The notes under the pieces were generated by a model. That model was not told the origin of the DNA and ran no database searches. It saw nothing but the letters and a program-made list of their open reading frames with translations. A stretch of DNA of 37,590 nucleotides from a candidate division CSSED10-310 bacterium (GTDB lineage Bacteria; CSSED10-310), in NCBI GenBank assembly GCA_016931515.1, contig JAFGEQ010000014.1, forward strand, positions 1-37,590, given 5' to 3'. Position numbers and translations under genes: made by a program. Below, piece after piece: positions 28,909 to 37,289 of the stretch (positions are counted from its first letter, which is position 1; every line of letters begins with the position of its first letter).

Positions 28909-28952
28909 GCTTTCTCCCTTCAGATAGGTTAACCTGTTACCTGTTTCTCACG

Positions 28953-29174
28953 TCAATTATTGTCTTCACTTTTCTTATGCTGCTGAATGTAGCCGAATAG
29001 GGACCCACCCAAAATTGCGCCTGAAATAAAGAGGACAATGAACAGCAATGCCCCGGACATTGACAGTGTCCAGAAAAAGAAGCGAATCCCAACTGGCGCT
29101 ACGTTTTGAAAAACTAAAATAAGCACAAGAATCATTAAACTCAAGCTTAGAATTATCTTAATCTTAGTGTTCAT
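28953..29174 (-). CDS. LapA-domain (DUF1049-like) inner membrane protein
   Basis: 73 residues; AAAGGAG precedes the ATG. TM1 is about 5-22 (KIILSLSLMILVLILVFQN), followed by VAPVGIRFFFWTLSMS, the LapA/DUF1049 signature. TM2 is about 41-63 (LLFIVLFISGAILGGSLFGY), with a short charged tail (QQHKKSEDNN). LapA in E. coli helps control lipopolysaccharide assembly; this is a small relative, and the same role is not proven. First gene of a run that may include the ATPase and the glucan synthase, behind a strong -24/-12 promoter. Confidence 0.82.
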   Translation of the reverse strand: MNTKIKIILSLSLMILVLILVFQNVAPVGIRFFFWTLSMSGALLFIVLFISGAILGGSLFGYIQQHKKSEDNN

Positions 29175-29255
29175 TTTGTTTAGTCTCCTTTCACAACCGT
29201 TAATAAAGCAGGCACTTCGAATCGTTCTGATCTGCCCGCACTCAATTCATCCTGT

Positions 29256-29272
29256 TTTCAAGCTTCGTGCCA
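29256..29272 (-). promoter_or_regulatory. Sigma-54-type promoter of the LapA-like gene and downstream run
   Basis: Minus strand TGGCACGAAGCTTGAAA: an exact TGGCACG -24 element and TTGA at -12, with ten bases between GG and GA. The predicted leader to the ATG at 29174 is about 70 bases. Site B is centred about 119 bp upstream. The stretch 29175-29522 holds no gene; it is this control region. Confidence 0.68.
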
Positions 29273-29376
29273 TGCTCATGAGTTCTGATATCCTTTCTAA
29301 TAACTGTCAGAAAAATAAGGCTAATTTTACTGTAGCTGATGATTTTAGCTTAAGTTGGAAGCAGCAGAAGAAAGGT

Positions 29377-29401
29377 CAAAAGCGACCACTGGTCATATTT
29401 G
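29377..29401. promoter_or_regulatory. Upstream activator palindrome, site B
   Basis: CAAAAGCGACC and GGTCATATTTG separated by three bases. The right arm agrees with sites A and C; the left arm has two mismatches to a perfect palindrome. A further GGTC lies just outside the left arm (29374-29377). Confidence 0.55.
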
Positions 29402-29522
29402 CTCAATTACGGCGACAGTCTTTGTGTCGTTCCCGGCAGGCGTTTCGCATCGCCAAGAACAACAGACAAAAACGCTATACCATGGCGGATTCCTGATTCA
29501 GGTTTCGTTTTTTGAAGCAGTG

Positions 29523-29669
29523 TTACAATTTCCGCCCCTGAATTACGCGAATCAGTACAACAACAATTGCAACAACCAACAGGATGTGCACGAACCCACC
29601 CATCGTGTAACTGCTGACTAGCCCAAGCAGCCACAGAATAAGCAGTATAACTGCAATCGTCCATAACAT
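29523..29669 (-). CDS. lmo0937-family (DUF5670-like) small membrane protein
   Basis: 48 residues: MLWTIAVILLILWLLGLVSS, then YTMGGFVHILLVVAIVVVLI and RVIQGRKL. This is the two-helix pattern of lmo0937-family proteins. GGGAGACTT precedes the ATG at 29669. It lies 94 bases after the coiled-coil gene, with a 7-bp GGCTTGC/GCAAGCC stem in the gap. Widely found in stress-induced gene sets; function unknown. Confidence 0.85.
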   Translation of the reverse strand: MLWTIAVILLILWLLGLVSSYTMGGFVHILLVVAIVVVLIRVIQGRKL

Positions 29670-29763
29670 ATAAGTCTCCCTTCAATTAGGCTTGCTCATA
29701 ACCGACAGGCTTTTTCCAACGCAAGCCGGCCGTGGGCAGGCAGTTGACGTGTTTATCCCAAGG

Positions 29764-30042
29764 CTAATGTGCTAATCCCTTAAAAGTGATGGCGATATCC
29801 TTCCAGACGGTTTCCATATCGGTCTTGAAGATATCCCACTTTCCGTTACCCGTTGCCTTGAACTCGGCGAGCTTGTTCTGTGCTCCTTCAAACTTCAATC
29901 GCAGAGCACTCAATCGCTGCTGATAGTCTCCCCGGGCTCCAACACGGGCTTCTGCAGCTTTCGTTGACAAAGCATCCAGCTTTGCACCCCATCGTCTGAA
30001 TCGCGTCTCCATCTTAACGGTGTTTTTTTCTTCTGAAGTCAT
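29764..30042 (-). CDS. Coiled-coil stress protein (sll1863-like)
   Basis: 92 residues, no membrane segment; AAAAAGGAGTAACATTT precedes the ATG. The sequence is nearly all helical with heptad-like hydrophobic spacing (RRWGAKLDALSTKAAEARVG, RLSALRLKFEGAQNKLAEFK) and ends with a Trp/Phe-containing helix (VWKDIAITFKGLAH). It resembles small coiled-coil proteins annotated as sll1863-like stress proteins. First gene downstream of the activator gene and of site C. Confidence 0.75.
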   Translation of the reverse strand: MTSEEKNTVKMETRFRRWGAKLDALSTKAAEARVGARGDYQQRLSALRLKFEGAQNKLAEFKATGNGKWDIFKTDMETVWKDIAITFKGLAH

Positions 30043-30136
30043 AAATGTTACTCCTTTTTATGAGGAAGGGTTTACCGGAATTCTTCCACCGTCTGACTGC
30101 CCGGTGATGAAGTTACCTGGTCTGGCCATCTACAAT

Positions 30137-30153
30137 TGCAAGCATGGGGCCAA
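30137..30153 (-). promoter_or_regulatory. Sigma-54-type promoter of the coiled-coil gene
   Basis: Minus strand TTGGCCCCATGCTTGCA has GG-N10-GC with canonical TTGC at -12; the -24 element reads TTGGCCC rather than TTGGCAC. Site C is centred about 118 bp upstream. The predicted leader is about 85 bases. Confidence 0.65.
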
Positions 30154-30256
30154 ACCGAATGAGCGGGGTGCGCATTCCGCTAACAGATTGATAAGTAACG
30201 GCTATCCATTTATTCTATCAGAACTGTTTTGAGATGATACGGCATGATAATACGGT

Positions 30257-30281
30257 CAAATATGACGAGAGGTCATATATG
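30257..30281. promoter_or_regulatory. Upstream activator palindrome, site C
   Basis: CAAATATGACG and GGTCATATATG separated by three bases; two mismatches to a perfect palindrome. It lies only 20 bases beyond the stop codon of the activator gene, so regulator and first target site adjoin. Confidence 0.6.
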
Positions 30282-30300
30282 GCCAACCTGCCGGGATTGT

Positions 30301-31806
30301 TTAGAAATTAGGTTTGTGCAGACCCAGCTTCCGCATTCGAGCGCGCAATGTGCTGCGATTCAGACCGAGGATTTCGGATGCTCCGTTTTTACCGCTCACC
30401 TTCCAGTGGGCCTGCTCCAATATCCGAAGAATATATTCACGCTCGACGGCTTCCATTGTTTTCGCTTGATGTGTCATATCTTTAAGTGGTTTATTGAGTT
30501 CATCCATAAGATGCAGTTTCGGGCCCGACGAATTGATGACGGCGCGTTCGAGAACATTTTCCAATTCCCGGACATTGCCGGGCCACTGATAACTCTGGAG
30601 GGTACTCATGACAGTAACAGGGATGATGTTGACTGATTTGCCCATTCGTTTGCAGATTTTTTTCACATAATAATCGACAAGAGCCGGAATATCTTCCAAG
30701 CGATCCCGTAACGGCGGCATGGTGATTGGAAACACATTCAGACGGTACCACAGATCTTCCCGGAACCGGCCTTTTTCGACCTCTTTTTCCAGATTTCGAT
30801 TGGTGGCAGCAATGATGCGCACATCGACTTTGATGGTTTGAGAACTCCCCAGGCGCTCGAACTCACCGTCCTGGATCACCCTGAGCATCTTGGGTTGCAA
30901 CCCCAGCGGCAATTCACCGATCTCATCCAGAAAAAGCGTTGCGCCATTGGCAATCTCAAATCGACCGATCCGTTTGGAATCAGCACCGGTGAATGCTCCC
31001 TTCTCATGCCCGAAAAGTTCGCTTTCTATGAGATTTGAAGGCAACGTCGCACAGTTAATCTTCACCAGCGCCCGGCCTTTTCGCAAGCTCAAACCGTGGA
31101 TGGCCCGAGCGATCAACTCCTTGCCGGTTCCCGTCTCACCCAGAACGAGAACCGTCGTATTGTTACGGGCGATCTGTTCCACCTTGTAGAGGATGTATTT
31201 AAGCGCGTCGCTGTGACCGATGATATTCTCGTGGTTGTATTCCAGTCTGATCTCTTCCTGAAGATACGCTCTCTCCGCCTCAAGCTGTTTTCTTAACGTT
31301 TCAATCTCGGCAAGAGACTTTTCAGCGATCAGTTTTTCTCTCTCCGCTTCTTCTTTGGCATCATTAAGTTCCGCAGTCCGTTGGTTAACAAGATCCTCAA
31401 GATGCCTCTTATAGTATTCGCGTTCGGTGGCATCCTCGATGGCCAGAAGGATCAGTTGAGTCTGCTCCGATCCATCATAGATCCGCCTGGCATTCAGATG
31501 CATCATCTTCCGGCCGAGTTTTGGAAATTCATGCTCGACCTCAAAATCATGAAACTTCGAATTTTTGGGAAGAATATCCTCCAGCAACTCTTTGAGTTTT
31601 GGGATATCCCATTGTCCGTCACCGAGTTGATATAAGGATACGCCCTCCGACTCTTCCGGTGTGACTTTGAAGGTCTGATAGAATGAATCATTCGCCCTGA
31701 CAACCCTGAATCCGGAATCCAGCACGATTAATGGCTCGCGCACTGATCCCAGGATGTTGTCGAAAATTTCGATAAAGAGATGATGTGGCTGCCGATCCTG
31801 TTCCAC
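30301..31806 (-). CDS. PAS-AAA+-Fis sigma-54 transcription activator
   Basis: 501 residues, GTG start at 31806 behind AGGA. Residues 12-130 are a PAS domain (SVREPLIVLDSGFRVVRAND). Residues 130-188 are a coiled coil (EDLVNQRTAELNDAKEEAER). Residues 194-430 are an AAA+ domain with Walker A GETGTGKE (223-230), the sigma-54 contact loop GAFTGA (270-275) and DEIGEL. The C-terminal helix-turn-helix is ASEILGLNRSTLRARMRKLG. There is no receiver domain, so control is by PAS ligand or protein contact rather than phosphorylation. The intact GAFTGA loop means it can remodel sigma-54 RNA polymerase. It adjoins site C and is the natural candidate to act at sites A-D. Confidence 0.95.
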   Translation of the reverse strand: MEQDRQPHHLFIEIFDNILGSVREPLIVLDSGFRVVRANDSFYQTFKVTPEESEGVSLYQLGDGQWDIPKLKELLEDILPKNSKFHDFEVEHEFPKLGRKMMHLNARRIYDGSEQTQLILLAIEDATEREYYKRHLEDLVNQRTAELNDAKEEAEREKLIAEKSLAEIETLRKQLEAERAYLQEEIRLEYNHENIIGHSDALKYILYKVEQIARNNTTVLVLGETGTGKELIARAIHGLSLRKGRALVKINCATLPSNLIESELFGHEKGAFTGADSKRIGRFEIANGATLFLDEIGELPLGLQPKMLRVIQDGEFERLGSSQTIKVDVRIIAATNRNLEKEVEKGRFREDLWYRLNVFPITMPPLRDRLEDIPALVDYYVKKICKRMGKSVNIIPVTVMSTLQSYQWPGNVRELENVLERAVINSSGPKLHLMDELNKPLKDMTHQAKTMEAVEREYILRILEQAHWKVSGKNGASEILGLNRSTLRARMRKLGLHKPNF

Positions 31807-32044
31807 CGAGTGTCCTGCCTGGTTTGGAGTCCAATTACAACGAAAAACCTCGATTCATAACGATAGTTTAACTTATCAGCGATCGCCGGGCAAATCGATA
31901 CCATCAGCATTCACGATTTGACGAAATATTATTGGATGATATAAAACAAATATAATGAGTTGGTAATATATCAATCCATTAGCGACAACAGTTGAGTGAA
32001 CAAGCAGGAGACCAACTTGGCGCAACTATGATGGACTATCCGTT

Positions 32045-33436
32045 ATGCGACTTTATCTGATCAATCCTTCAAACCCGCTGGTCGCCATCACTAATGTCCG
32101 GGAGAGTTTCTGGAACCGATACCGCGTGTGGAAACCACTCAGCCTGATGGTTCTCGCGGGCCTGACCCCGCCGGAGTGGGACATCACGATCGTAGACGAA
32201 AATCTCCGGATTCCTGATTACAACGCCATGCCTAGACCCGAGCTGGTGGGCATCACGGCCTTCACCTCCCAGGCGAATCGCGCCTACGAAGTGGCGCTTC
32301 ATTTCCGGCGTCTGGGCGTACCGGTTGTCATGGGGGGTATTCACGCAACCATGTGCCGGGAAGAAGTCATGGATCGCGTGGACTCGGTGGTCACAGGGGA
32401 AGCGGAAGGCATCTGGCGGCAGACTCTGGAAGATGCACGGAATGGCGTACTGAAACGCTTTTATAGCGGAGGCTTCGCTGAGATCAACGATGTGCCGATG
32501 GCTCGTCATGATTTGCTGGCGACCGGATATGCATGCGGTGCCATTCAGACCACCCGCGGCTGTCCCCTGAACTGTAGTTTTTGTAGTGTGACGGCTTTCA
32601 ACGGAGCCCGGTACCGGCAACGGGCGATTGCAGATGTGGTTGAAGAATTCCGGTTAATTCGTGAAAAAACTATTCTGGTCGTGGACGACAACCTGATCGG
32701 TACACAACCTGAGCACATCGATCGCGCCAAGGATCTGTTCCGGGCGATGGCATTGGCGAATCTGCGCAAGCAATGGTTTGCCCAGGCCAGTATCAACTTC
32801 GCGGATGATGACGAACTCCTGGCATTGGCTGTAAAAGCCGGGTGTCAGGCTGTTTTTATCGGTTTTGAATCTCCATCACCAGAAGGTCTTCAGGAAATCG
32901 GCAAGAAATTCAATCTTCTGAAAGGCCGGGACTTTCACGCTTCCGTGCGTCGCATCCAGCGGCACGGCATCCTGGTGGTCGGTTCCTTTATCATGGGTCT
33001 GGACGTAGACAAACCAGGCATCGGCAAACATATCGCAGACGTCGCCGGCCAGTATGGTGTGGATCATCTCAACACTTTGTTTCTAACCCCTCTACCCGGC
33101 ACACGCCTGTGGGACCAGATGAAATCGGAGAACCGTATTGCTCTCGATACGCTTCCGGAGGACTGGAAATATTATACTCTGACATTCCCGGTGGCCCGAT
33201 ATAAGAATCTATCTCTGGAAGGTATTATCAAGGAGATGATTGCCTGCGATCGGGATTTCTATTCCATGCCGCGTGTTCTGCACAGAATATGGAGCAATTT
33301 CTGGCAATGTCGAAAACCCTTTATCAGTGTGGTGGGTAATTTCTCATACCGGAACAACCTCCGGCTGAGTTGCCGGGCATATGATGAGTTCAAGAAAACT
33401 ATCGGGAACAGACACACCATTGTGCAGGAATCATAG
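32045..33436 (+). CDS. B12-binding-type radical SAM protein
   Basis: 463 residues. Residues 1-150 form a cobalamin-binding-like Rossmann domain (MRLYLINPSNP, ITIVDENLRIPDYNAMPRPE, VVMGGIHATMC), but the D-x-H-x-x-G motif is absent, so cobalamin may bind base-off without a protein ligand, or not at all. The radical SAM barrel begins with TTRGCPLNCSFCSV, a C-x3-C-x2-C iron-sulphur motif, and includes ILVVDDNLIG and VFIGFESPSP. It belongs to the broad BchE/Elp3-related class that includes methyltransferases and cyclases; the substrate cannot be told. No tailoring genes adjoin it. No strong ribosome site is seen. It diverges from the activator gene across 238 bases. Confidence 0.85.
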   Translation: MRLYLINPSNPLVAITNVRESFWNRYRVWKPLSLMVLAGLTPPEWDITIVDENLRIPDYNAMPRPELVGITAFTSQANRAYEVALHFRRLGVPVVMGGIHATMCREEVMDRVDSVVTGEAEGIWRQTLEDARNGVLKRFYSGGFAEINDVPMARHDLLATGYACGAIQTTRGCPLNCSFCSVTAFNGARYRQRAIADVVEEFRLIREKTILVVDDNLIGTQPEHIDRAKDLFRAMALANLRKQWFAQASINFADDDELLALAVKAGCQAVFIGFESPSPEGLQEIGKKFNLLKGRDFHASVRRIQRHGILVVGSFIMGLDVDKPGIGKHIADVAGQYGVDHLNTLFLTPLPGTRLWDQMKSENRIALDTLPEDWKYYTLTFPVARYKNLSLEGIIKEMIACDRDFYSMPRVLHRIWSNFWQCRKPFISVVGNFSYRNNLRLSCRAYDEFKKTIGNRHTIVQES

Positions 33437-33437
33437 T

Positions 33438-33476
33438 CAGCCTGATTTCAACCATCGAAACGGATAAATCGGGCTG
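33438..33476. terminator. Bidirectional terminator between convergent genes
   Basis: CAGCCTGATTT (33438-33448) pairs with AAATCGGGCTG (33466-33476), an 11-bp stem with one G-T wobble and a 17-base loop, then GTTTGT. It lies between the ends of the radical SAM and ribonuclease genes. Confidence 0.6.
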
Positions 33477-33504
33477 GTTTGTCATCAACGCAATCGATGC
33501 CGAA

Positions 33505-34980
33505 TTAGGCGTGCACCCTTTTGAAGTCGATATATCCACGCTCCACATCCGTACTGATCAATTGTACCCGGACACGATGACCGACTTCCAGACCCTCATA
33601 CCCGATCTCCAACCGCCCTTCAATAGGGGGATGCACGAGACGTACCCAGGTGCCTTTGTTCGAAGCGCCGGTGACAAAGGAGTCGAACTGCTCACCGATA
33701 CGCGATTCCAGTAGAATGGCGGCGGACGCTTTGGTGACCTGTCGTTCCACTTTTTTCGCCGCGTCCTCCTGCTTCGTGCAATGCGTGGCTAAGTCTTCCA
33801 GTGTGCTGATTTCATATGGCCATTCATGTCCCGCCATGGCTGCCTTCAGCAACCGCTGAGTAATCAGATCCGGATACCGCCGATTCGGTGCGGTCGAGTG
33901 ACTGTAATCTTTGACAGCCAGACCGAAATGCCCCAAACTCCCGTCACCCGGCGATATTGCGACATATTCACCCGGGCCAAGAAGCTTGACGATGCTCAGC
34001 GATAGATCCGGGAATCGATCCGGGTCCGATGCTTTCACCGACGTCAGAAACTTTTCCAGTGCTTTCGGATCGGCGTCCGCGGGCAATGTAGTTCCGTGCT
34101 CAGCCGCCAGCTCGACAATTCGGGACCAGCGTCTCGGAGTGCGAACGACGCGCCTCAGTGAAGGAAAATCTCTTGATGACAGATATCGTGCTGCCACGCC
34201 ATTGGCAGCGATCATAAAGTCTTTAACAATTTCTTTGGCTCGATTCCGTTTATCAACTTCCAGGTCCCGGAGCTGATCCCCATCAAAAATCGGCCGGGAT
34301 TCTATGGTCTCGAGATCCAAAGCGCCATGAACGTGACGAAATTGTCTCAGCTTTTGAGCGATCTGATCCTGCATCAGAAGGTTTTGCTCCAATCCGGTGA
34401 CAGCTGAGACTTCCCGTGGTACCGGATCATCTCCCTCCAACCAGGCTGCCAGTGCATTGTAGGCCAGTTTTGCCTTGTTATGTACGATTGCACGATAGAC
34501 GTTCGAATCCTGAAGCGATCCGTCACAGTCGAAAACCATTTCGATGACGATGACCAGCCGTTCAGATTCAAAATTCAGTGATGTCAGATCTGTGGACAGT
34601 TTCTCGGGCAGCATCGGAAAAATCTCAGCAGGCGTGTAGACCGACGTCGTATTCTTTCGGGCATGATCATCAATGGCGGTTTGCGGTGTGACAAGAGTAT
34701 CAACGTCAGCGATGGCCACCAAAACTTTTACGGCTCCATCGGGCAGTGCTTCGGCAACGGTCAATTGGTCGAGATCCCTGGAATCATCGTTATCGATCGA
34801 GCACCACAGGAGATTCCGAAGATCTGAAATTGAACCGTCAACCGGCACATCGGGCTCCTGGATTCGCTCAAGCTCGGCTAAAACCTTCGGTGGAAAATCC
34901 GGTACGAGACCCCTGTCCAGCATCGCCTGGTGGGCGATTTTTCTTAGAATTGAACGATGATGTCTGTCATTAAAATTCAT
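33505..34980 (-). CDS. RNB-domain (RNase II family) ribonuclease
   Basis: 491 residues from the ATG at 34980, preceded by AAGGAAGTTTTCAGA; a start at 35028 has weaker support. The catalytic segment SIDNDDSRDLDQL gives D63, D69 and D71 of the four-Asp RNB metal site; the fourth Asp of RNase II (D210) is replaced by Q72. VKDYSHSTAPNRRYPDLITQ matches the RNB signature. A short S1-like tail ends the protein (EGRLEIGYEGLEVGHRVRVQ). The N-terminal cold-shock RNA-binding domains of RNase II/R are missing. It probably degrades or trims RNA 3'-5'; the short form suggests a special substrate. Confidence 0.88.
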   Translation of the reverse strand: MNFNDRHHRSILRKIAHQAMLDRGLVPDFPPKVLAELERIQEPDVPVDGSISDLRNLLWCSIDNDDSRDLDQLTVAEALPDGAVKVLVAIADVDTLVTPQTAIDDHARKNTTSVYTPAEIFPMLPEKLSTDLTSLNFESERLVIVIEMVFDCDGSLQDSNVYRAIVHNKAKLAYNALAAWLEGDDPVPREVSAVTGLEQNLLMQDQIAQKLRQFRHVHGALDLETIESRPIFDGDQLRDLEVDKRNRAKEIVKDFMIAANGVAARYLSSRDFPSLRRVVRTPRRWSRIVELAAEHGTTLPADADPKALEKFLTSVKASDPDRFPDLSLSIVKLLGPGEYVAISPGDGSLGHFGLAVKDYSHSTAPNRRYPDLITQRLLKAAMAGHEWPYEISTLEDLATHCTKQEDAAKKVERQVTKASAAILLESRIGEQFDSFVTGASNKGTWVRLVHPPIEGRLEIGYEGLEVGHRVRVQLISTDVERGYIDFKRVHA

Positions 34981-35127
34981 TCTGAAAACTTCCTTCCTTT
35001 GCGCGATTCTGGAACATCCTTCATACACATTCTATTGTAAGGTTTGTTTGTCACATGTCACGTCATTGTCGATTCGAATGCGTATTGAAAGGAGGCAGCG
35101 CGTAAGCAGGATATAAACTCTGGCTCA

Positions 35128-36654
35128 TTAATCCACACATTCCCCCAAGCCCAGTGCGGCAATAAAGATCGCCTGCGCGTCACCGGCGGTCACATTTCCG
35201 TCGGCGTTGCAATCCGCCGCACAAACCTGTTCGCCGGTCGGTGAAACCAGTCCCATAGCGATAAGAAACGCGGTCTGGGCGTCAGACGCGGTAATCTGCC
35301 CATCGTCATTCACATCGCCATCATGAATGCACGGAAGCACAGTAGGCGTTGCTGTGGGAACCGGCACGACGGAATAATGGTACCCCATATCAGACATGCC
35401 TGAATCCGGAACGAGATCGGTCCGGGTGGTCAGATCGCTCATGCAGAGCATTTCGTCCGGTGTGTTGAAACAGATGTCGGATGCCGCATCACTGCCGCTG
35501 TTGAAGCATGGGCTGTCGGATGCCTGACCGGCCGCGACCTGGCTCAGGTAACAGGCTCCGCCCGGTCCGGATATAAACTGCGGATCGGAATCCATATTCC
35601 CGGACTCCCAATACAGGTTTGTGTCCGGATCCGTATACACTCCGGCCGCTCCGCCCTGCACATCGGAATACTGAATGGTCAGTGAGCTGCCGGCTTCGGT
35701 TATCGCAATCTGCGCTCCCTGAGCCGCGCTGTTACCCCAGAGGATGCTGTCGGTCAGCAGCGCCGTTGAGCTGCGCATCGCCACGCCGCCGCCGGTATCG
35801 CCGGAGTTGCCGGTGATGGTGCAATTGGATATCACGGTCCCGGTTACTGCAACGCCGTTGTAACAGGCGATTCCGCTGCCCAGGTTGTCCGTGATCAGGC
35901 AGTTTTGAACGGTTCCGGGACAATACGCCGTCATCGAAATCCCGAGACCATTGTTCTGCGTGATAACACAGCGAGTGATCGTGGGTATCGCACGGAAATA
36001 ACAGGCGATCCCGCTGCCATTCATCGCGATCAGGCAGTCATCGATTTCCGGATAGCACTCCCCGCCGCCGGAGGAATAACCCATGGATGATATTCCGGTA
36101 TATGTATTGTTCATAATGATGCACCGGACAATCTCAGGATACCGGCAAGCGAATTCCGTTTGGATTCCGATGCAATCGTTGTCTGTAATAACAGAATCCT
36201 CAACAATCATGTCGCCGGATGCGTAAATTGCGGCGCCCGACGTAAAAGCATGGTGGGAGATCGTGCAGGAGCGGATGGTCGTCGTTCCTTCGGTTGTATT
36301 GCAATAGACCGCTGCGTCCGCGCCTCCGGAACAGTTGGAGATGGTGAACCCTTCGATAATGCTGCTGTATCCCCATCCGGTCACGAGAATCGCTCTGTCG
36401 GTTCCGCTGCAGTCGATCAGGCAAGTGGCGGCACCGCCTTCGGACCGCAGATGGATGGATGTTTCCTGGATGACAAGATCGGTATTTCCCCAGCCGGAAT
36501 AGATTCCCGGAGCGACCAGGACGGTATCTCCCGATACGGCGGCGTTGATTCCGCTTTGGATTGTCGGCTGATCGGCCGGGACGCGGATGGTCGCAGCCTG
36601 AGCGATCAGCGATGCGGCCAGAACGGCTATCGAAATGGATAGAACGTGTTTCAT
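35128..36654 (-). CDS. Secreted beta-helix protein with dockerin-like C-terminus
   Basis: AGGAGG lies seven bases before the ATG at 36654; longer starts lack a site. 508 residues. Residues 1-20 are a signal peptide (KHVLSISIAVLAASLIAQA), then the family start ATIRVPADQPTIQSGINAA. A long right-handed beta-helix follows with N-x-x-I-x-x-N-x-x-x-G repeats (VSGDTVLVAPGIYSG, CLITDNLGSGIACYNGVAV, VISNCTITGNSGDTGGGVA). A short PTATPT linker leads to two Ca-binding dockerin-like repeats: GDVNDDGQITASDAQTAFLI and DCNADGNVTAGDAQAIFIAA. Dockerins dock onto cohesins in cellulosomes; no cohesin is seen here, so the module may only be a Ca-stabilised cap or surface anchor. Confidence 0.9.
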   Translation of the reverse strand: MKHVLSISIAVLAASLIAQAATIRVPADQPTIQSGINAAVSGDTVLVAPGIYSGWGNTDLVIQETSIHLRSEGGAATCLIDCSGTDRAILVTGWGYSSIIEGFTISNCSGGADAAVYCNTTEGTTTIRSCTISHHAFTSGAAIYASGDMIVEDSVITDNDCIGIQTEFACRYPEIVRCIIMNNTYTGISSMGYSSGGGECYPEIDDCLIAMNGSGIACYFRAIPTITRCVITQNNGLGISMTAYCPGTVQNCLITDNLGSGIACYNGVAVTGTVISNCTITGNSGDTGGGVAMRSSTALLTDSILWGNSAAQGAQIAITEAGSSLTIQYSDVQGGAAGVYTDPDTNLYWESGNMDSDPQFISGPGGACYLSQVAAGQASDSPCFNSGSDAASDICFNTPDEMLCMSDLTTRTDLVPDSGMSDMGYHYSVVPVPTATPTVLPCIHDGDVNDDGQITASDAQTAFLIAMGLVSPTGEQVCAADCNADGNVTAGDAQAIFIAALGLGECVD

Positions 36655-36867
36655 AAATGACCTCCTGACGATAATGAATGCAAGCAATATGCCGGTGATC
36701 CGGTCGGGCTCCCGGGTGAATCGAATACCATCATTTTATCATTAAGCGATTTTAAAAGAACAGGAAGAATTCGGAAGTCGATAGCGATGCCGATTTGCCT
36801 GACAGTTTTGCATTGTCTTTAGAGGTATTGTAAACATATCAAGATTGTTGATCACATGTTGGAGTTG

Positions 36868-36897
36868 TCGAAATCGAAATCGCTATCGGGATCGAAA
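36868..36897. repeat. Hexanucleotide (ATCGNN) repeat, left copy of inverted pair
   Basis: About five units with the pattern ATCGAA/ATCGCT/ATCGGG. The 20 bases at 36869-36888 (CGAAATCGAAATCGCTATCG) are an exact inverted match of 37371-37390. If the upstream ATG at 36856 is used, the repeat is translated as SKSKSLSGSK. Confidence 0.8.
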
Positions 36898-36903
36898 AAC
36901 AAA

Positions 36904-37278
36904 ATGACACTTGGACACGAAAAGCTTGATGTTTATCGCCTCTCCATCGAGTATGTCGCCTGGGTATTCGAGAAAGCCGTCAATCTGAACGGCGTCCACC
37001 GATCTGCTCGGGATCAATGGCTTCGAGCCAGTCAGTCGATACCGTTGAACATTGCTGAAGGCAACGGCAAGACGGCGAAAGCAGATCGAAGGCGTTATTT
37101 CGAAATCGCTCGTGGTTCGGCTTTGGAATGTGCCGCAATCCAGGATGTTCTGGTGGTTGGGAAAGCACTTGCCGATTCAGAAAGCCAGACGCACAAGGTA
37201 GAGTTAGACCGCATGGCAGCGATGCTCAGTCGATTGGGTGGAAGAGGCTATTGTGGGAATGAAGACTCCATAGCATAG
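36904..37278 (+). CDS. Four-helix-bundle protein (S23 / bAvd-like)
   Basis: 124 residues from the ATG at 36904 (MTLGHEKLDVY), where family similarity begins. An in-frame ATG at 36856 would add a repeat-encoded leader; neither start has a ribosome site. Motifs are HEKLDVYRLSIEYVAWVFEK, RASQSIPLNIAEGNGK and RRYFEIARGSALECAAIQDV, the hallmarks of the 23S rRNA intervening-sequence/S23 family (I-x-x-N-I-A-E-G-x-x-[RK]). Relatives include the Avd protein of diversity-generating retroelements, but no reverse transcriptase is present. The gene is framed by inverted hexanucleotide repeats. It lies on the opposite strand from both neighbours. Function unknown. Confidence 0.88.
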   Translation: MTLGHEKLDVYRLSIEYVAWVFEKAVNLNGVHRSARDQWLRASQSIPLNIAEGNGKTAKADRRRYFEIARGSALECAAIQDVLVVGKALADSESQTHKVELDRMAAMLSRLGGRGYCGNEDSIA

Positions 37279-37289
37279 GGATTTGAAGA

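Noticed and set aside
29407-29685. 92-codon minus-strand frame overlapping the lmo0937-like gene
   Set aside because: No family pattern (Cys- and His-rich shadow); the 48-residue two-helix frame fits a known family and has a ribosome site.
29670-29763. Further sigma-54 promoter before the lmo0937-like gene (GG-N10-GC present)
   Set aside because: The bases around the GG and GC do not match TGGCAC or TTGC, and no activator palindrome lies upstream.
36904-37278. Diversity-generating retroelement based on the Avd-like protein
   Set aside because: No reverse transcriptase, template repeat or variable C-type lectin target is visible in the window.
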